Source: Candidatus Wallbacteria bacterium
GTDB taxonomy: Bacteria > Muiribacteriota > JAQTZZ01
Direction of reading: 5' to 3'
NCBI GenBank assembly: GCA_028687545.1
Contig: JAQTZZ010000006.1
Location: 86,104-150,103, forward strand
Length of the DNA: 64,000 nt
The position numbers were made by a program, and so were the translations under genes. This document shows, piece after piece, positions 21,416 to 30,469 of the stretch; position 1 is the first letter of the stretch, and each line of letters opens with the position of its first letter. The notes below the pieces were generated by a model. The model did no database searches. It had not been told where the DNA came from and saw only the letters and a list, made by a program, of their open reading frames with translations.

Positions 21416-21956
21416 CGCTTGTCTCACTCCCTCCCATGCCGACTGGAGACGGATGATAGGTGCCAAAGTGCCGGTTTTCGAACATACCGACGCTTTCGGC
21501 AATAAATTCAATTTCAGCTCATGTCTCGGACGGATCATCATTGTTTCACTGGGCGACAAGAGATCCAGAATCGAGGATTCATTCTGGAGCAGCTGGGAGA
21601 ATCTGTATCAATTGCCTGGCGGAACCTTATTCGTGAATGTTTACTTTCCGGGTGGGCTTTCCCCGGCAGTACCAAGGGGAGAAGTGGTTCACAGAATCCG
21701 CAGGAGCATCAATGAACGCACCGCGGAAGTGATCGCAACAGCGCCTGCTGAGCGGAAAAAATTTCTGCAGGATCTGGAAATTCACTGGGTTATCGACTGG
21801 GACCGGGATATCTGTGGAAGCTACTATGCTCCCAGGCATGAGATTATTTTATTTCTGGTCGATAGGAAGGGAAAAATCAGAGACTATTACCTGAAGTCCG
21901 AATGCAGGCTGGATGATTTTCTGGGAAATGTCAAAAAGGTGGAAAGTGAGAAATAG
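21381..21956 (+). CDS. secreted thioredoxin-fold-like protein without CxxC
   Basis: 191 aa. Signal peptide MWKLFLLLVLISACLTPSHA. The mature part reads like a peroxiredoxin/SCO-like fold (GAKVPVFEHTDAFGNKFNFSSCLGRIIIVSLGDKRSR and later HEIILFLVDRKGKIRDYY). The CxxC active site is absent: the usual position reads GDKRSR. It may be a binding or structural protein. Fold assignment is by pattern only. It overlaps the pilin gene before it and the gene after it, pointing to a tight operon. Confidence 0.62.
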   Translation: MWKLFLLLVLISACLTPSHADWRRMIGAKVPVFEHTDAFGNKFNFSSCLGRIIIVSLGDKRSRIEDSFWSSWENLYQLPGGTLFVNVYFPGGLSPAVPRGEVVHRIRRSINERTAEVIATAPAERKKFLQDLEIHWVIDWDRDICGSYYAPRHEIILFLVDRKGKIRDYYLKSECRLDDFLGNVKKVESEK

Positions 21957-22902
21957 CACGATCGTCCTGTTGCTGATCATCGCCGTGGGGGCCATGGCTG
22001 AAGATGATGTTTATTCCGCACTGCAGTGCCGGAAGGCGATTCTCGTCAATCCTGATGTTTACGCGAGGATGAATGATAATGAGAAAGAAATCCTGTATGC
22101 AAACGGTTTTGAGGCACTCTGCCGGATGAAGGTCCGGCCTGCGGATGATGATTACTCAGTTCTGGCGGGATATTATCACACTCATGAGAAAGACCTCGGA
22201 TTCCAGATGGGCGGCGACAAGGCGGAATGCCTGAAAAAAATGTTCGACTTCGGACAGAGAAAAAAACCTGCACCTGTGGTAAAACCCAAACAAAATTCTA
22301 CTGTTTCAGGTCTTTCCGGCCTGGTGAGAATCCCGGGCGCAACTCTCAAGGAAGCTGATACCGGCAGCCTGACCACCGGTTGCAGGATCCTGCAGCACAG
22401 ATGGGACAATGGGCGGGGTTATCAAACATTTTTTCCGGTGGGGATCAGTTTCGACCGCAGTGAAATCTCCTTCTCTGAGAACAAGACCAGCTACAGATCC
22501 GGCAGCCTGACCCGTTGTTCGAGCGGGGAAGGCCTGGCTTTGAAATACATTCCAGCGCCTGGAATGTTCATGACTTACGAAGGCTATTTTCCCAACAGCG
22601 ACCAGTTCCTCAGAGAGCGGAATCTGACTTCGGGGTATCAACATGATTTTGAATGGGGAAGGGCGATTGTTGCCTGGAACAGAGTCGATGACCCGCTGGA
22701 CTGGGAGACTGACTTTCAGTCAGGGATTCAATACAGCATCGACGAATATCTTTCTCTGATCAGCGAATGGCATCGGAATGCCAATGATTTCCTGCTCGGG
22801 CTGTCCTTCCGGAAAACCGCTGGAGGGACTCTGGCAATAGAACGCAGCTTTGAGACCCGAGTGCAGAGTCTGATGTTTTCCTGGGAAATCCCGTTCAGGT
22901 AA
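21946..22902 (+). CDS. secreted protein with beta-rich C-terminal region
   Basis: 318 aa from GTG 21946, which has AAGG six bases upstream; an ATG at 21928 is an alternative. Signal peptide VRNSTIVLLLIIAVGAMA. An N-terminal globular part (to about 125) with DDDYSVLAGYYHTHEK is followed by amphipathic strand-like segments to the end (MFSWEIPFR). The last half looks like a small outer-membrane barrel or YjbH-like fold, though the final residue is Arg rather than Phe. Last gene of the pilin operon. Not otherwise recognised. Confidence 0.6.
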   Translation: MRNSTIVLLLIIAVGAMAEDDVYSALQCRKAILVNPDVYARMNDNEKEILYANGFEALCRMKVRPADDDYSVLAGYYHTHEKDLGFQMGGDKAECLKKMFDFGQRKKPAPVVKPKQNSTVSGLSGLVRIPGATLKEADTGSLTTGCRILQHRWDNGRGYQTFFPVGISFDRSEISFSENKTSYRSGSLTRCSSGEGLALKYIPAPGMFMTYEGYFPNSDQFLRERNLTSGYQHDFEWGRAIVAWNRVDDPLDWETDFQSGIQYSIDEYLSLISEWHRNANDFLLGLSFRKTAGGTLAIERSFETRVQSLMFSWEIPFR

Positions 22903-22906
22903 AATT

Positions 22907-22934
22907 CCAACTTACAAACTTAAAAACTTCTTGC
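22907..22934. repeat. short AT-rich repeat shared with 51511-51554
   Basis: CCAACTTACAAACTTAAAAA... to CTTCTTGC just after a stop codon. A longer variant lies at 51511-51554 after another stop codon. Meaning unknown. Confidence 0.35.
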
Positions 22935-22979
22935 CGTTAACAAGGGATTATTGGAATATTGTTTCAATTTATTGATAGA

Positions 22980-23056
22980 TGGTGGGCGATACTGGAATTG
23001 AACCAGCGACCTCTGGCATGTGAGGCCAGCGCTCTAACCAACTGAGCCAATCGCCC
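22980..23056 (-). tRNA. tRNA-Val(CAC)
   Basis: 77 nt on the minus strand. Acceptor GGGCGAT/ATCGCCC, anticodon stem CTGGC/GCCAG with loop CTCACAT (anticodon CAC, codon GUG), T arm CTGG-TTCAATT-CCAG, discriminator A and encoded CCA. Confidence 0.95.
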
Positions 23057-23066
23057 ACTTGTTTTC

Positions 23067-23095
23067 ATGATATTTTCTATCCAATCCATTGTCAA
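23067..23095 (-). promoter_or_regulatory. promoter of tRNA-Val
   Basis: Minus strand: TTGACA, 17-bp spacer, TATCAT, ending 10 bp upstream of the tRNA 5' end. Confidence 0.75.
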
Positions 23096-23264
23096 TATTT
23101 TTTTCGATGCAGCTGACATGCTCTGTTTTTGAGTTGTTCTGATTTATAATGCTGTTTAGATTGTAAAACCCTGATTATGGGTTATATGTTATAGAGCATG
23201 GAGCCTTTGATAAGGTTTACAGTTTTACGGGGTAGTTCAGTAATTAATTGAGAGGATGACTTAT

Positions 23265-26174
23265 ATGAAAAATTTCTTCCTGGGCCTGCAGATCAAGCTC
23301 AACAAACTTACTGAAGAGAAATTTACACTCCCTATAGACGATTTTCTACGCCATGCTTTTATCTGCGGCTCTACCGGCGCCGGAAAGACGGTGATCGGCA
23401 AGATACTGGTGGAAGAGGCGGCAAAAAACGGTGTCTCTTCGATCCTGCTCGATCTCAAGGGCGACATTTCCTCAATGGCGATTCCATTCATCAATCTGAT
23501 GCCTGATGAGGTGATTCCCTGGTTCCCGGTCGGGAAATCCGAGGAAGAGAAGCAGGAGGAATCGCGGGAATTCATCAACAATTATAAACAGAAACTGAAA
23601 TTTTTCGGGATGGCGCAGGATTCGCTAAAGGAGTTCCGCCGCCAGAGTACTTTTTACATTTACACACCCCGGTCCCGCAAAGGTGACAAATTCAGCATCT
23701 CAGAACTTTATTCCGGACCCGAAGACATCGAGAATTATTTCAGACAGGAGCCTGAGATAGTTGCGGGCATGATCCAGAATATGGCCCTGTCGGTCCTGAG
23801 CAGGATTTATCCGGACGCAGACCCCAGGCACATGATGATCGAAAATTCCTTTCTGGAAGAGATCATCAAGCATCTCTGGCTCGAAAAATCAAAATTGGAA
23901 GGGACAGCAGGCATCGAACGACTGATCGACGCGATTAAAACTCCTCCCTTTGAGAGAATCGGAAAACTCAAACTTGATGAGTATTTTCCAGAGGAAAAAA
24001 GGATGGATCTGGTGCGGAAACTCAATTCGCTGCTGCTGGGATCGCAGCGATGCTGGTTCGAGGGAAAGGCAATCTCGCAGATTGTGAAAGATGTTTATGA
24101 AAGCAAGGAAACCAAGGTAGTAATCTTCAACCTGACTGAGCTGGATTCTTTCGCTGATAAAAGTCTGGTAGTTTCGCAGCTGGCTTACAGTATTTACAAT
24201 ACATACCGGCGCACCCATTCCGATGAACTCCGGCTGCTGATTTACTTGGACGAGATTGGTGGAAGTGACAACAATGCCTTTTTTCCGCCTGAACCTTTCT
24301 ACAACATTGCGAAACCTGCCTTGAATCTGCTCCTGCGTCAGGGAAGAGCTTTCGGAGTCGGAATGGTGCTGTCTACCCAGAATCCCGGGGACATCGATTA
24401 CAAGGGCCTGACCAATTGCCACTCCTGGTTCATCGGGCGGCTTCAGACGAGCGAAGACCGGCAAAAGGCCATGGAAGGCATTTCCCGTGCTGAAATGAAA
24501 ATCGAAAAAGCCGAGGATTTTATCAGGGATGCCAAAGAAGGGTCGTTCCTCGTGCGCACTCGTTCAGGCAAAGTCCATCAGTTCATGGAACGCTGGCTTT
24601 ACAGCATCCACAAGATAATGAGCGATGAGGAACTGGAGAATCTGAAGAAGGAGATGCAGCGGAAGCAGGAATATCTCCAGGCTTATCAGCTGTTCAAGGA
24701 CGGCAGCATCGACGAAGCCATCAGCGTCTTCAGGGAATTGATCAGCAAGAATCCGACAGATCCAGGGAATTATTTCGATCTGGCGGAAGCGCTGAAAAAG
24801 AACGGGCGCGGAGCGGAAGCTCTTTCAACGCTCAGGATGGCTGAAACAGCGGGAATTTCCAATGAAACACTTTCGGTCAAGATTGGAGAGCTTCTCAATG
24901 CTGAAAAAAAATACGATGAAGCCCGTGATTATTTTCTGAAAACCCTGGATCTGAACCCGGGCAACGATATCGCCCATTATTACCTGGGGTGTATTTTCCA
25001 TCACTACCGCGATTACGATAAGGCACTGCATCATATCGCGATGGCCTGCAAGAATAATTATCAGCAGGACAGTTACTGGTATCAGAAAGCGTGGCTTACA
25101 TATGAGCGGGGTTCATACAACGAAGCCCTGAACTCCATTGAAGCCGCCCTGAATATAGTTCCTAACTCTGAAGAATATTATCTGTTCAAGGCACTTGTGT
25201 TTTATCGTCTGGGGAAAAAGGAAGAGACTGAGAAAATTTTACCTCAGAATATTTGCGAGAAGCCTTTGTATCATTATATCCGCGCCCTGCTTGAACTGGA
25301 ACGCGGGAAGAAGACCGAAGCTGAAGCAGATCTTGCAGCAGCGCTCAAACAGGACCCCGGGTTTGTTCCAGCCCTGTTTGAGGCTGCCAGGATCAGTTTC
25401 GAGAACAAGGCTTATATCGAGTCCATCCAGATGCTCAACAAGGCGCTGGAACAGGAACCATATGAACCGGAATACTGGTATTATACCGCTAGAATCCTGA
25501 AGGAAGTGCGGCAGCCGGCCAAAGGACTGACCTGCCTGGAGAAAGCCCTCAAAGTCAAGGAAGACTATCGATTTTACTTCCTGCAGGGTGAGCTTCTGGA
25601 AATGCTCAACAAGAAACCTGATGCTTTTGCCAGTTTCGGAAAATCAATGGAATTTAATAAGAAGTACCTGCCTGCAACATTGCATCAGATTGAAATTTCC
25701 CTGTCTGATGACCCTCAGAAAGCCCTTGAACTATGCAAGAATGCTCTCAAGGGAGAATATGCGGAGAATCCTGATTTGTATCTGCTTAAAGCCAAAGCCC
25801 TGCTGGCGCTTAACTATACCAGGGAAGCCCATCAGAGCATCGACGAAAATCTGAAGATCAATTCCAAAGATGCAGAAGTCTGGATGTTCAAGGCCAGTAT
25901 TTTTAAGAAGGAAGCCAACTGGCAGAAAATGATTGATCTTTATCAGGAAAACATCAAGACATTCGGCGATCAACCGCGCTTTTATCTTGGAATCCTCGAA
26001 GCCATGATCAGCGCCGGGAAGACCGATGATGCGGTTTCCTTCTGCGACAAGGCCCTGGAAGTATTCCCGGAAGACCTGGAGCTGTGGGAGGCCCTTTGCG
26101 GGATTTATCTGAAGCTGAAAGACGAGGATAAGGCGAATTACTGCAGAAGAATGATCTCTCAGTTGAAAGGATGA
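23265..26174 (+). CDS. HerA-like ATPase fused to TPR repeats
   Basis: 969 aa. The N-terminal half (to about 460) is a HerA/DUF853-type hexameric ATPase: Walker A GSTGAGKT at 35-42, LLDLKGDIS, Walker B LLIYLDEIGG, and the sensor-like STQNPGDIDYKGLTNCHSWFIGRL. From about 465 to the end it is a long tetratricopeptide array (repeats such as NPGNDIAHYYLGCIFHHYRDYDKAL). ATG at 23265 has AGAGG nine bases upstream; an ATG at 23256 is too close to it. HerA-like enzymes move DNA; the TPR tail suggests a bound partner. No nuclease (NurA) gene is adjacent. A TATAAT at 23145-23150 may be part of its promoter. Confidence 0.85.
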   Translation: MKNFFLGLQIKLNKLTEEKFTLPIDDFLRHAFICGSTGAGKTVIGKILVEEAAKNGVSSILLDLKGDISSMAIPFINLMPDEVIPWFPVGKSEEEKQEESREFINNYKQKLKFFGMAQDSLKEFRRQSTFYIYTPRSRKGDKFSISELYSGPEDIENYFRQEPEIVAGMIQNMALSVLSRIYPDADPRHMMIENSFLEEIIKHLWLEKSKLEGTAGIERLIDAIKTPPFERIGKLKLDEYFPEEKRMDLVRKLNSLLLGSQRCWFEGKAISQIVKDVYESKETKVVIFNLTELDSFADKSLVVSQLAYSIYNTYRRTHSDELRLLIYLDEIGGSDNNAFFPPEPFYNIAKPALNLLLRQGRAFGVGMVLSTQNPGDIDYKGLTNCHSWFIGRLQTSEDRQKAMEGISRAEMKIEKAEDFIRDAKEGSFLVRTRSGKVHQFMERWLYSIHKIMSDEELENLKKEMQRKQEYLQAYQLFKDGSIDEAISVFRELISKNPTDPGNYFDLAEALKKNGRGAEALSTLRMAETAGISNETLSVKIGELLNAEKKYDEARDYFLKTLDLNPGNDIAHYYLGCIFHHYRDYDKALHHIAMACKNNYQQDSYWYQKAWLTYERGSYNEALNSIEAALNIVPNSEEYYLFKALVFYRLGKKEETEKILPQNICEKPLYHYIRALLELERGKKTEAEADLAAALKQDPGFVPALFEAARISFENKAYIESIQMLNKALEQEPYEPEYWYYTARILKEVRQPAKGLTCLEKALKVKEDYRFYFLQGELLEMLNKKPDAFASFGKSMEFNKKYLPATLHQIEISLSDDPQKALELCKNALKGEYAENPDLYLLKAKALLALNYTREAHQSIDENLKINSKDAEVWMFKASIFKKEANWQKMIDLYQENIKTFGDQPRFYLGILEAMISAGKTDDAVSFCDKALEVFPEDLELWEALCGIYLKLKDEDKANYCRRMISQLKG

Positions 26175-26194
26175 GCCAATTGAGGTGCTGCCAG

Positions 26195-26719
26195 ATGATT
26201 AAATTCACAAATGTTGTTTTGATGATCATGGTTTTTTCAATCCATGCGAACGCAGAAGACAGGCAGAAGGCCTTGATCCTGCCGAAAATCCCGCTGAGTT
26301 ACGCCTTTGCAGCTGCACATGGCGCAATCAAGGCAGAGGTAGATCCGGAAAAGATCACACTGGAAATGCAGGGCAAAAAACCGGTCTGGAAATTTAATTA
26401 CGGGATCAATGGAACTCTCAGGCAGGTCCTGGTGGACGGAGTCTCCGGCCGTGTGATAAAAAAAATCCGGCTTCAGGAAAAATCCGCACCTTTACGCAGG
26501 ATCAGAAAACTGCCCTCCACAGTGGACGACACCGACAAAGTGCTGGCTGCAGCAAAAGCGCTGCGGGGTGATGATGGTCCGGCTCTGGGACTTTCGCTGG
26601 TGTCAGAGCAGAAAATCCTGTTCTGGTTGGTGGATTTCGAATCCGGAGAAGTGAAGCTGGACGGTGAAACCCTGAAGCTTTCTGAAGCCGGGACCAGCGA
26701 AGTCGAAGAGGGCCTGTAA
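26195..26719 (+). CDS. secreted PepSY-like protein
   Basis: 174 aa from ATG 26195 (GAGGTG upstream); the frame extends to 26171 but the signal peptide MIKFTNVVLMIMVFSIHANA starts here. The mature part has the pattern IPLSYAFAAAHGAI...WKFNYGINGTLRQVLVDGVSGRVI, similar to PepSY domains. A second similar unit may follow. Periplasmic. Function unknown. Confidence 0.65.
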   Translation: MIKFTNVVLMIMVFSIHANAEDRQKALILPKIPLSYAFAAAHGAIKAEVDPEKITLEMQGKKPVWKFNYGINGTLRQVLVDGVSGRVIKKIRLQEKSAPLRRIRKLPSTVDDTDKVLAAAKALRGDDGPALGLSLVSEQKILFWLVDFESGEVKLDGETLKLSEAGTSEVEEGL

Positions 26720-26739
26720 TCTGTCCGTAAGATAAAGGT

Positions 26740-27930
26740 TCAGAATTTCACGTTCAGCGTCAGGTTTCCGCTGTTTTCACTGCGGCGGGTGCCGTCGTTT
26801 GTACGTTCCAGTTCGTGCAGGCAGTCCAGGGAAATTTCCGGGCCGGTTGTGAGTTTATAAGCTACTCTGAATCCGTTTTCAGTGATTCGCCCGTCTGGAT
26901 TGGCTCCCAGATCGTCCATGGCTAAGAAATCTCTAAGTCGGCAGCCTGAAAAGACAGACCCTGTAAATTCATTGATCAGAAGACCCAAGTTTAATTTCCA
27001 TTCACTGTTATAGCATGTTTCAAAGTCGAAATCCTTGTGTATTTCATTGTCGAAATTAAGATTGAGTGACAGGTTCAGCCGGCTGGAAAAATCATGCGCT
27101 ACCATCCACTGCGTGCTTTCCAGGATGTAACTGCTGTCATAAGCCTGGGAGACTAATTTGCGACAGCCGGTCATCTGTTCGCTGACAGCCAGTGAGTAAG
27201 TTTCCCTGAGATATTCGAAATCGAATCCTGACAGGATTTCATGATACCCTGAACCGCAGCCTGGATGGGCTTCACGTTGCAAAAGACCGGTCTTCCATTC
27301 GAAATTCAGGTAGCGGAGCAGCTCGTTCCTGTAATTGTATTCCAGGCCCAGGTCGCTGAAATCCAGGCTGCTCGACACTTTGTTCCGCTCGACTCTGCTT
27401 GAGAGAAGCAGATTGTTGCTGATCCGTTCTCCGTGGCAATGCGTAACAACAAACTCACAGCTTTGCAGGGAATAGTCCTGGCTGAGCAGATTGAATTTCA
27501 GATAGTCGTTGAGATCCAGAGCATAATCCAGAGAGATTGTGCCGTCCTTGATCTCCCGGGACAGATTGAAGCCGAAACTCCGGTTAAGATAGTCCGGAAG
27601 AACCGGGAATTTGTGGCTGGAAAACCGGATGCTGCTTCCGATTCTGAACGGCCGGGAGGAAAATCCTGTTTCCAGGTCGATGCCGGCTTCGTCATAGTCC
27701 TGGCTGAGAAAACCCTGCAGTCCATAAGTCAGGTCGATGTTCCGGCTGAGGCCTTCCCAGCCGGTCAGGGACAGATCCTTGGCCAGGTCATCAATCTTGA
27801 ACTCGGAACTGCCATTGGCGTGGTCGAATCTGCTGGACAGCCCGATCTCCAAGTCCAGACAGAATCCTGACCCGCTCCAAAGCAAAAATAACAGCAAAAA
27901 CACAAATTGAGCCAGAAATTTCACCGGCAA
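26740..27930 (-). CDS. probable outer-membrane beta-barrel protein
   Basis: 396 aa. Signal peptide (about 1-24, FLAQFVFLLLFLLWSGSGFC). The rest alternates polar and hydrophobic residues as in transmembrane strands and ends NLTLNVKF with a terminal Phe, the usual recognition signal for the BAM complex. Not matched to a known porin family. Last gene of the pcm-FecR unit, 12 bp after the Lys-rich protein. Confidence 0.7.
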   Translation of the reverse strand: MPVKFLAQFVFLLLFLLWSGSGFCLDLEIGLSSRFDHANGSSEFKIDDLAKDLSLTGWEGLSRNIDLTYGLQGFLSQDYDEAGIDLETGFSSRPFRIGSSIRFSSHKFPVLPDYLNRSFGFNLSREIKDGTISLDYALDLNDYLKFNLLSQDYSLQSCEFVVTHCHGERISNNLLLSSRVERNKVSSSLDFSDLGLEYNYRNELLRYLNFEWKTGLLQREAHPGCGSGYHEILSGFDFEYLRETYSLAVSEQMTGCRKLVSQAYDSSYILESTQWMVAHDFSSRLNLSLNLNFDNEIHKDFDFETCYNSEWKLNLGLLINEFTGSVFSGCRLRDFLAMDDLGANPDGRITENGFRVAYKLTTGPEISLDCLHELERTNDGTRRSENSGNLTLNVKF

Positions 27931-27942
27931 TTTACCTCTATC

Positions 27943-29088
27943 TTATTTTTCGGCTGATTTACGGAGAATTGTTAGGATGGAGTTCGCTTCAACTATATTT
28001 CCGGACCTGATCATCTTCCTGGCGCTTTCGAACTGCTGATCTATCACTTCCTCATCCGCATCAGAAAGTTCCTTTTGGGACAGGAGCCTCTTGACATCTG
28101 CAAACTCTGCGATCACCGCGGTTTTGTCTGGGGCAGGTTTTTTCCCTTCTCCGGCAGAGAGATCGGCTGCTTTCTTTCGAAGCTGCACAAGAAACTCACG
28201 GACTTTCCTGATTTTCTGCTGATCGAGCTTTCCACCTTTGCCGGATCTGGTTTCCTGGATCTGCTGCATGAATTTCTGAACCACAGGGTTGCCTTCCAGA
28301 TTGACGGTTTTTTTCAGGAACGTAAGCTCCTGTTCCATATTGCTGAGATCCCCGCTTTTACCCATTTCCTCGCTCTGTTCCTCCAACCCCTGCAGTTTGA
28401 CCAGAGCACTTTTCATCAGGTTTCTGACTTCGCCCAGATTTTTCTTGATGATCATCGGATCGTCGGACTGCAGCAGCTTGAGAGCCTGGCCATAATCTGC
28501 CGCAGCATTCTGCGGAGCCGAGCGGGCGAGAAACTTAAGCTGCAGCCTGAGTTTCATTACCAGCAGTTTATCAGGGGGTAATTTGGAGCGCAGTCCTTTT
28601 CCGGGAATGACGGCGTTTTTCAGCTTGTCTGCCAGCGGGTTGCTCTTTCCAGAGTTGCCGCGATTCATAGCCTGCGCTTTGATAGCATTCTGGAGATTTT
28701 TCCTGTTTCCCACAGAAGATTTACCATTGTTCTGTGCTGAAGGTTTTTTAGCGTTGCGTTCAGCGGCCCGATACAGGTCAAACAGCCGGTTTTTATCCTG
28801 AGTATAGGTCTTCGCATTCTCTTTGATCGCGGACTCGTTTCCGGATTTAAGAGCATCCAGTAACGCCTGGGCGTTTTTCCTGAATTTTTCGCGTAATCCT
28901 TGAAATTGCTGATTTACCTGCAGATCCGGATAGAGATCTGCATCCACACGATCCTTATCCAGATCTTTACTGACCAGGTTTTCCAGTGCCTGGATTTTCT
29001 GCGGAGTCAGTTCGACAGCTTGAATCATGGTGGAAACCGACAGGACAAGGAGAATTGCTGCAGGCAGGAATTTAAACATGAATCTCAT
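27943..29088 (-). CDS. secreted Lys-rich helical protein
   Basis: 381 aa. Signal peptide MRFMFKFLPAAILLVLSVSTMIQA, then a strongly basic, mostly helical sequence with coiled-coil stretches and an Asn/Lys/Gly-rich middle (about 110-165). No family recognised. Its start overlaps the FecR gene by 4 bp and the barrel gene follows, so the three are probably translated together and act in the envelope. Confidence 0.65.
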   Translation of the reverse strand: MRFMFKFLPAAILLVLSVSTMIQAVELTPQKIQALENLVSKDLDKDRVDADLYPDLQVNQQFQGLREKFRKNAQALLDALKSGNESAIKENAKTYTQDKNRLFDLYRAAERNAKKPSAQNNGKSSVGNRKNLQNAIKAQAMNRGNSGKSNPLADKLKNAVIPGKGLRSKLPPDKLLVMKLRLQLKFLARSAPQNAAADYGQALKLLQSDDPMIIKKNLGEVRNLMKSALVKLQGLEEQSEEMGKSGDLSNMEQELTFLKKTVNLEGNPVVQKFMQQIQETRSGKGGKLDQQKIRKVREFLVQLRKKAADLSAGEGKKPAPDKTAVIAEFADVKRLLSQKELSDADEEVIDQQFESARKMIRSGNIVEANSILTILRKSAEK

Positions 29089-29795
29089 TGATTCTCCAAG
29101 GCCTGCTCCAGGCTGTCGATTTCTACGAGAAGATTCCGGGTAGCCTTCAAAAGATTACCGGATCTGATTTTTTCAAAATCCTTGAATTTCCGATTCTGGA
29201 TTTTCATTCTGACTTTCCACGGCATGAGGGGTGCCCGGTTTTTCTGGATCATTGTTCCCTGCGACGGTTGAAGCCTGAGTGGAGTCGCTGAGAATTTCGG
29301 GTCCTTGCTTTTCACTTCGACTTCCCCGTCCAGCACGTTGATTTCAGTGGCATCCTCATCCATGGCGTCAACAGTGAATTCGGTACCGCGGACTCCGCAG
29401 ACGGAATTAGGCGTATTTATCGTGAGTGAATCTTCGGTTTTTTTAGCTTTTGCCCAGAGTATTCCTGTGATTATTTCGATCACTGAACATTTTTCCTCTG
29501 TATTTCGATCAGGGGGAATCAGGAATTCAGTCAGTTCCTTGATTCTGCAGACCGAAGAATTGGCCAGTTTTACGGTGGCGCGGCTGTCCTCACCTGTTTT
29601 CAGCGAATCGCCCGGTGCCAGAGTCTGTCCCACTTCAGCCGTGTCCCAGGCAGTTCCATCCTTTTCCTTGACTGAAACGAGTCCCTCAATGAAAAAAATC
29701 CTGCTGACTGATTCGATCTCCAGTTCGTCGGTATCGAGTTCAGTTGCCAAAGCCTGATGGCAAAGCCAGAACAGTAGAAGCAGAGTGATTGTCAT
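29085..29795 (-). CDS. secreted FecR-domain protein
   Basis: 236 aa. Signal peptide MTITLLLLFWLCHQALA. FecR-domain pattern: GLVSVKEKDG, LAPGDSLKTGEDSRATVKLANSS, then TPNSVCGVRGTEFTVD and NVLDGEVEV. It lacks the anti-sigma helix of true FecR. In this form the domain is often found in envelope proteins and may bind glycans or sense signals. Four-base overlaps with pcm and the Lys-rich gene. Confidence 0.8.
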   Translation of the reverse strand: MTITLLLLFWLCHQALATELDTDELEIESVSRIFFIEGLVSVKEKDGTAWDTAEVGQTLAPGDSLKTGEDSRATVKLANSSVCRIKELTEFLIPPDRNTEEKCSVIEIITGILWAKAKKTEDSLTINTPNSVCGVRGTEFTVDAMDEDATEINVLDGEVEVKSKDPKFSATPLRLQPSQGTMIQKNRAPLMPWKVRMKIQNRKFKDFEKIRSGNLLKATRNLLVEIDSLEQALENQ

Positions 29796-30424
29796 GCGGA
29801 AGCCTTTTCTCTGATTTTTCCTGTCATTGGAACAAAAACCACATCCTCAATTTTTTCAATCAATAATTTATCCCTGTTTCTGGTTATTTTCAAGAGTTCC
29901 TGATGCCAGATTCCTGCATCCACCGGAGCGACCATAATTCCACCCGGCCGTAAGAGTCCGGTCAATTCAGCCGGAATCACAGGCAGGGCGCAGGTCACTA
30001 TGATTCTGTCGTATTGGGTTGAATCAGCAAGCAGAAAAGCGTCCCCGGACAGACAGACCACATTCGAAAGTCCCAGTTTGGTAAAAAGGGCTTGAGCCTG
30101 CTGCTGGAGGGGAGGAATGATTTCCACTGTCACCAGATTTCGGCAGAGCTTAGCCAGAATCGCAGCCTGATAACCAGAACCTGTGCCGATTTCCAGTACC
30201 TCTTCAGAACCTGTCAATTCAAGGCGGTCAGTCATCAGAATTACAACAGATGGCTGTGAGATCGTCTGCCCGTGGCCGATCGGCAGAGCCCGATCTTCGT
30301 AAGCGAAGTGTTTCTGTTCCGGAGGCACGAACATGGCCCGGTCGGTCAATTCGAGCGCTTTAATCACGGAGTGGGAAAATCCGCCGCCGGAAAGCTTCCG
30401 GCATAGTCTCTGGTTGGAATCCAT
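29792..30424 (-). CDS. pcm: protein-L-isoaspartate O-methyltransferase
   Basis: 210 aa. SAM-binding motif EVLEIGTGSGYQAAILAKL, with the PCMT signature MTDRLELTGSEE before it and YDRIIVTCALPVIPAELTGLLRPGG after. Repairs isoaspartyl residues. Cytosolic. It heads the leftward unit with three envelope genes and is divergent from the 30470 gene. Confidence 0.92.
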   Translation of the reverse strand: MDSNQRLCRKLSGGGFSHSVIKALELTDRAMFVPPEQKHFAYEDRALPIGHGQTISQPSVVILMTDRLELTGSEEVLEIGTGSGYQAAILAKLCRNLVTVEIIPPLQQQAQALFTKLGLSNVVCLSGDAFLLADSTQYDRIIVTCALPVIPAELTGLLRPGGIMVAPVDAGIWHQELLKITRNRDKLLIEKIEDVVFVPMTGKIREKASA

Positions 30425-30469
30425 GCTCTCAAGTATAACATGAAGCGGGACTTTAAACAGACGAGGTAA

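Noticed and set aside
23265-26174. A complete HerA-NurA or known defence system
   Set aside because: No nuclease or effector gene is adjacent; only the fusion itself is supported.
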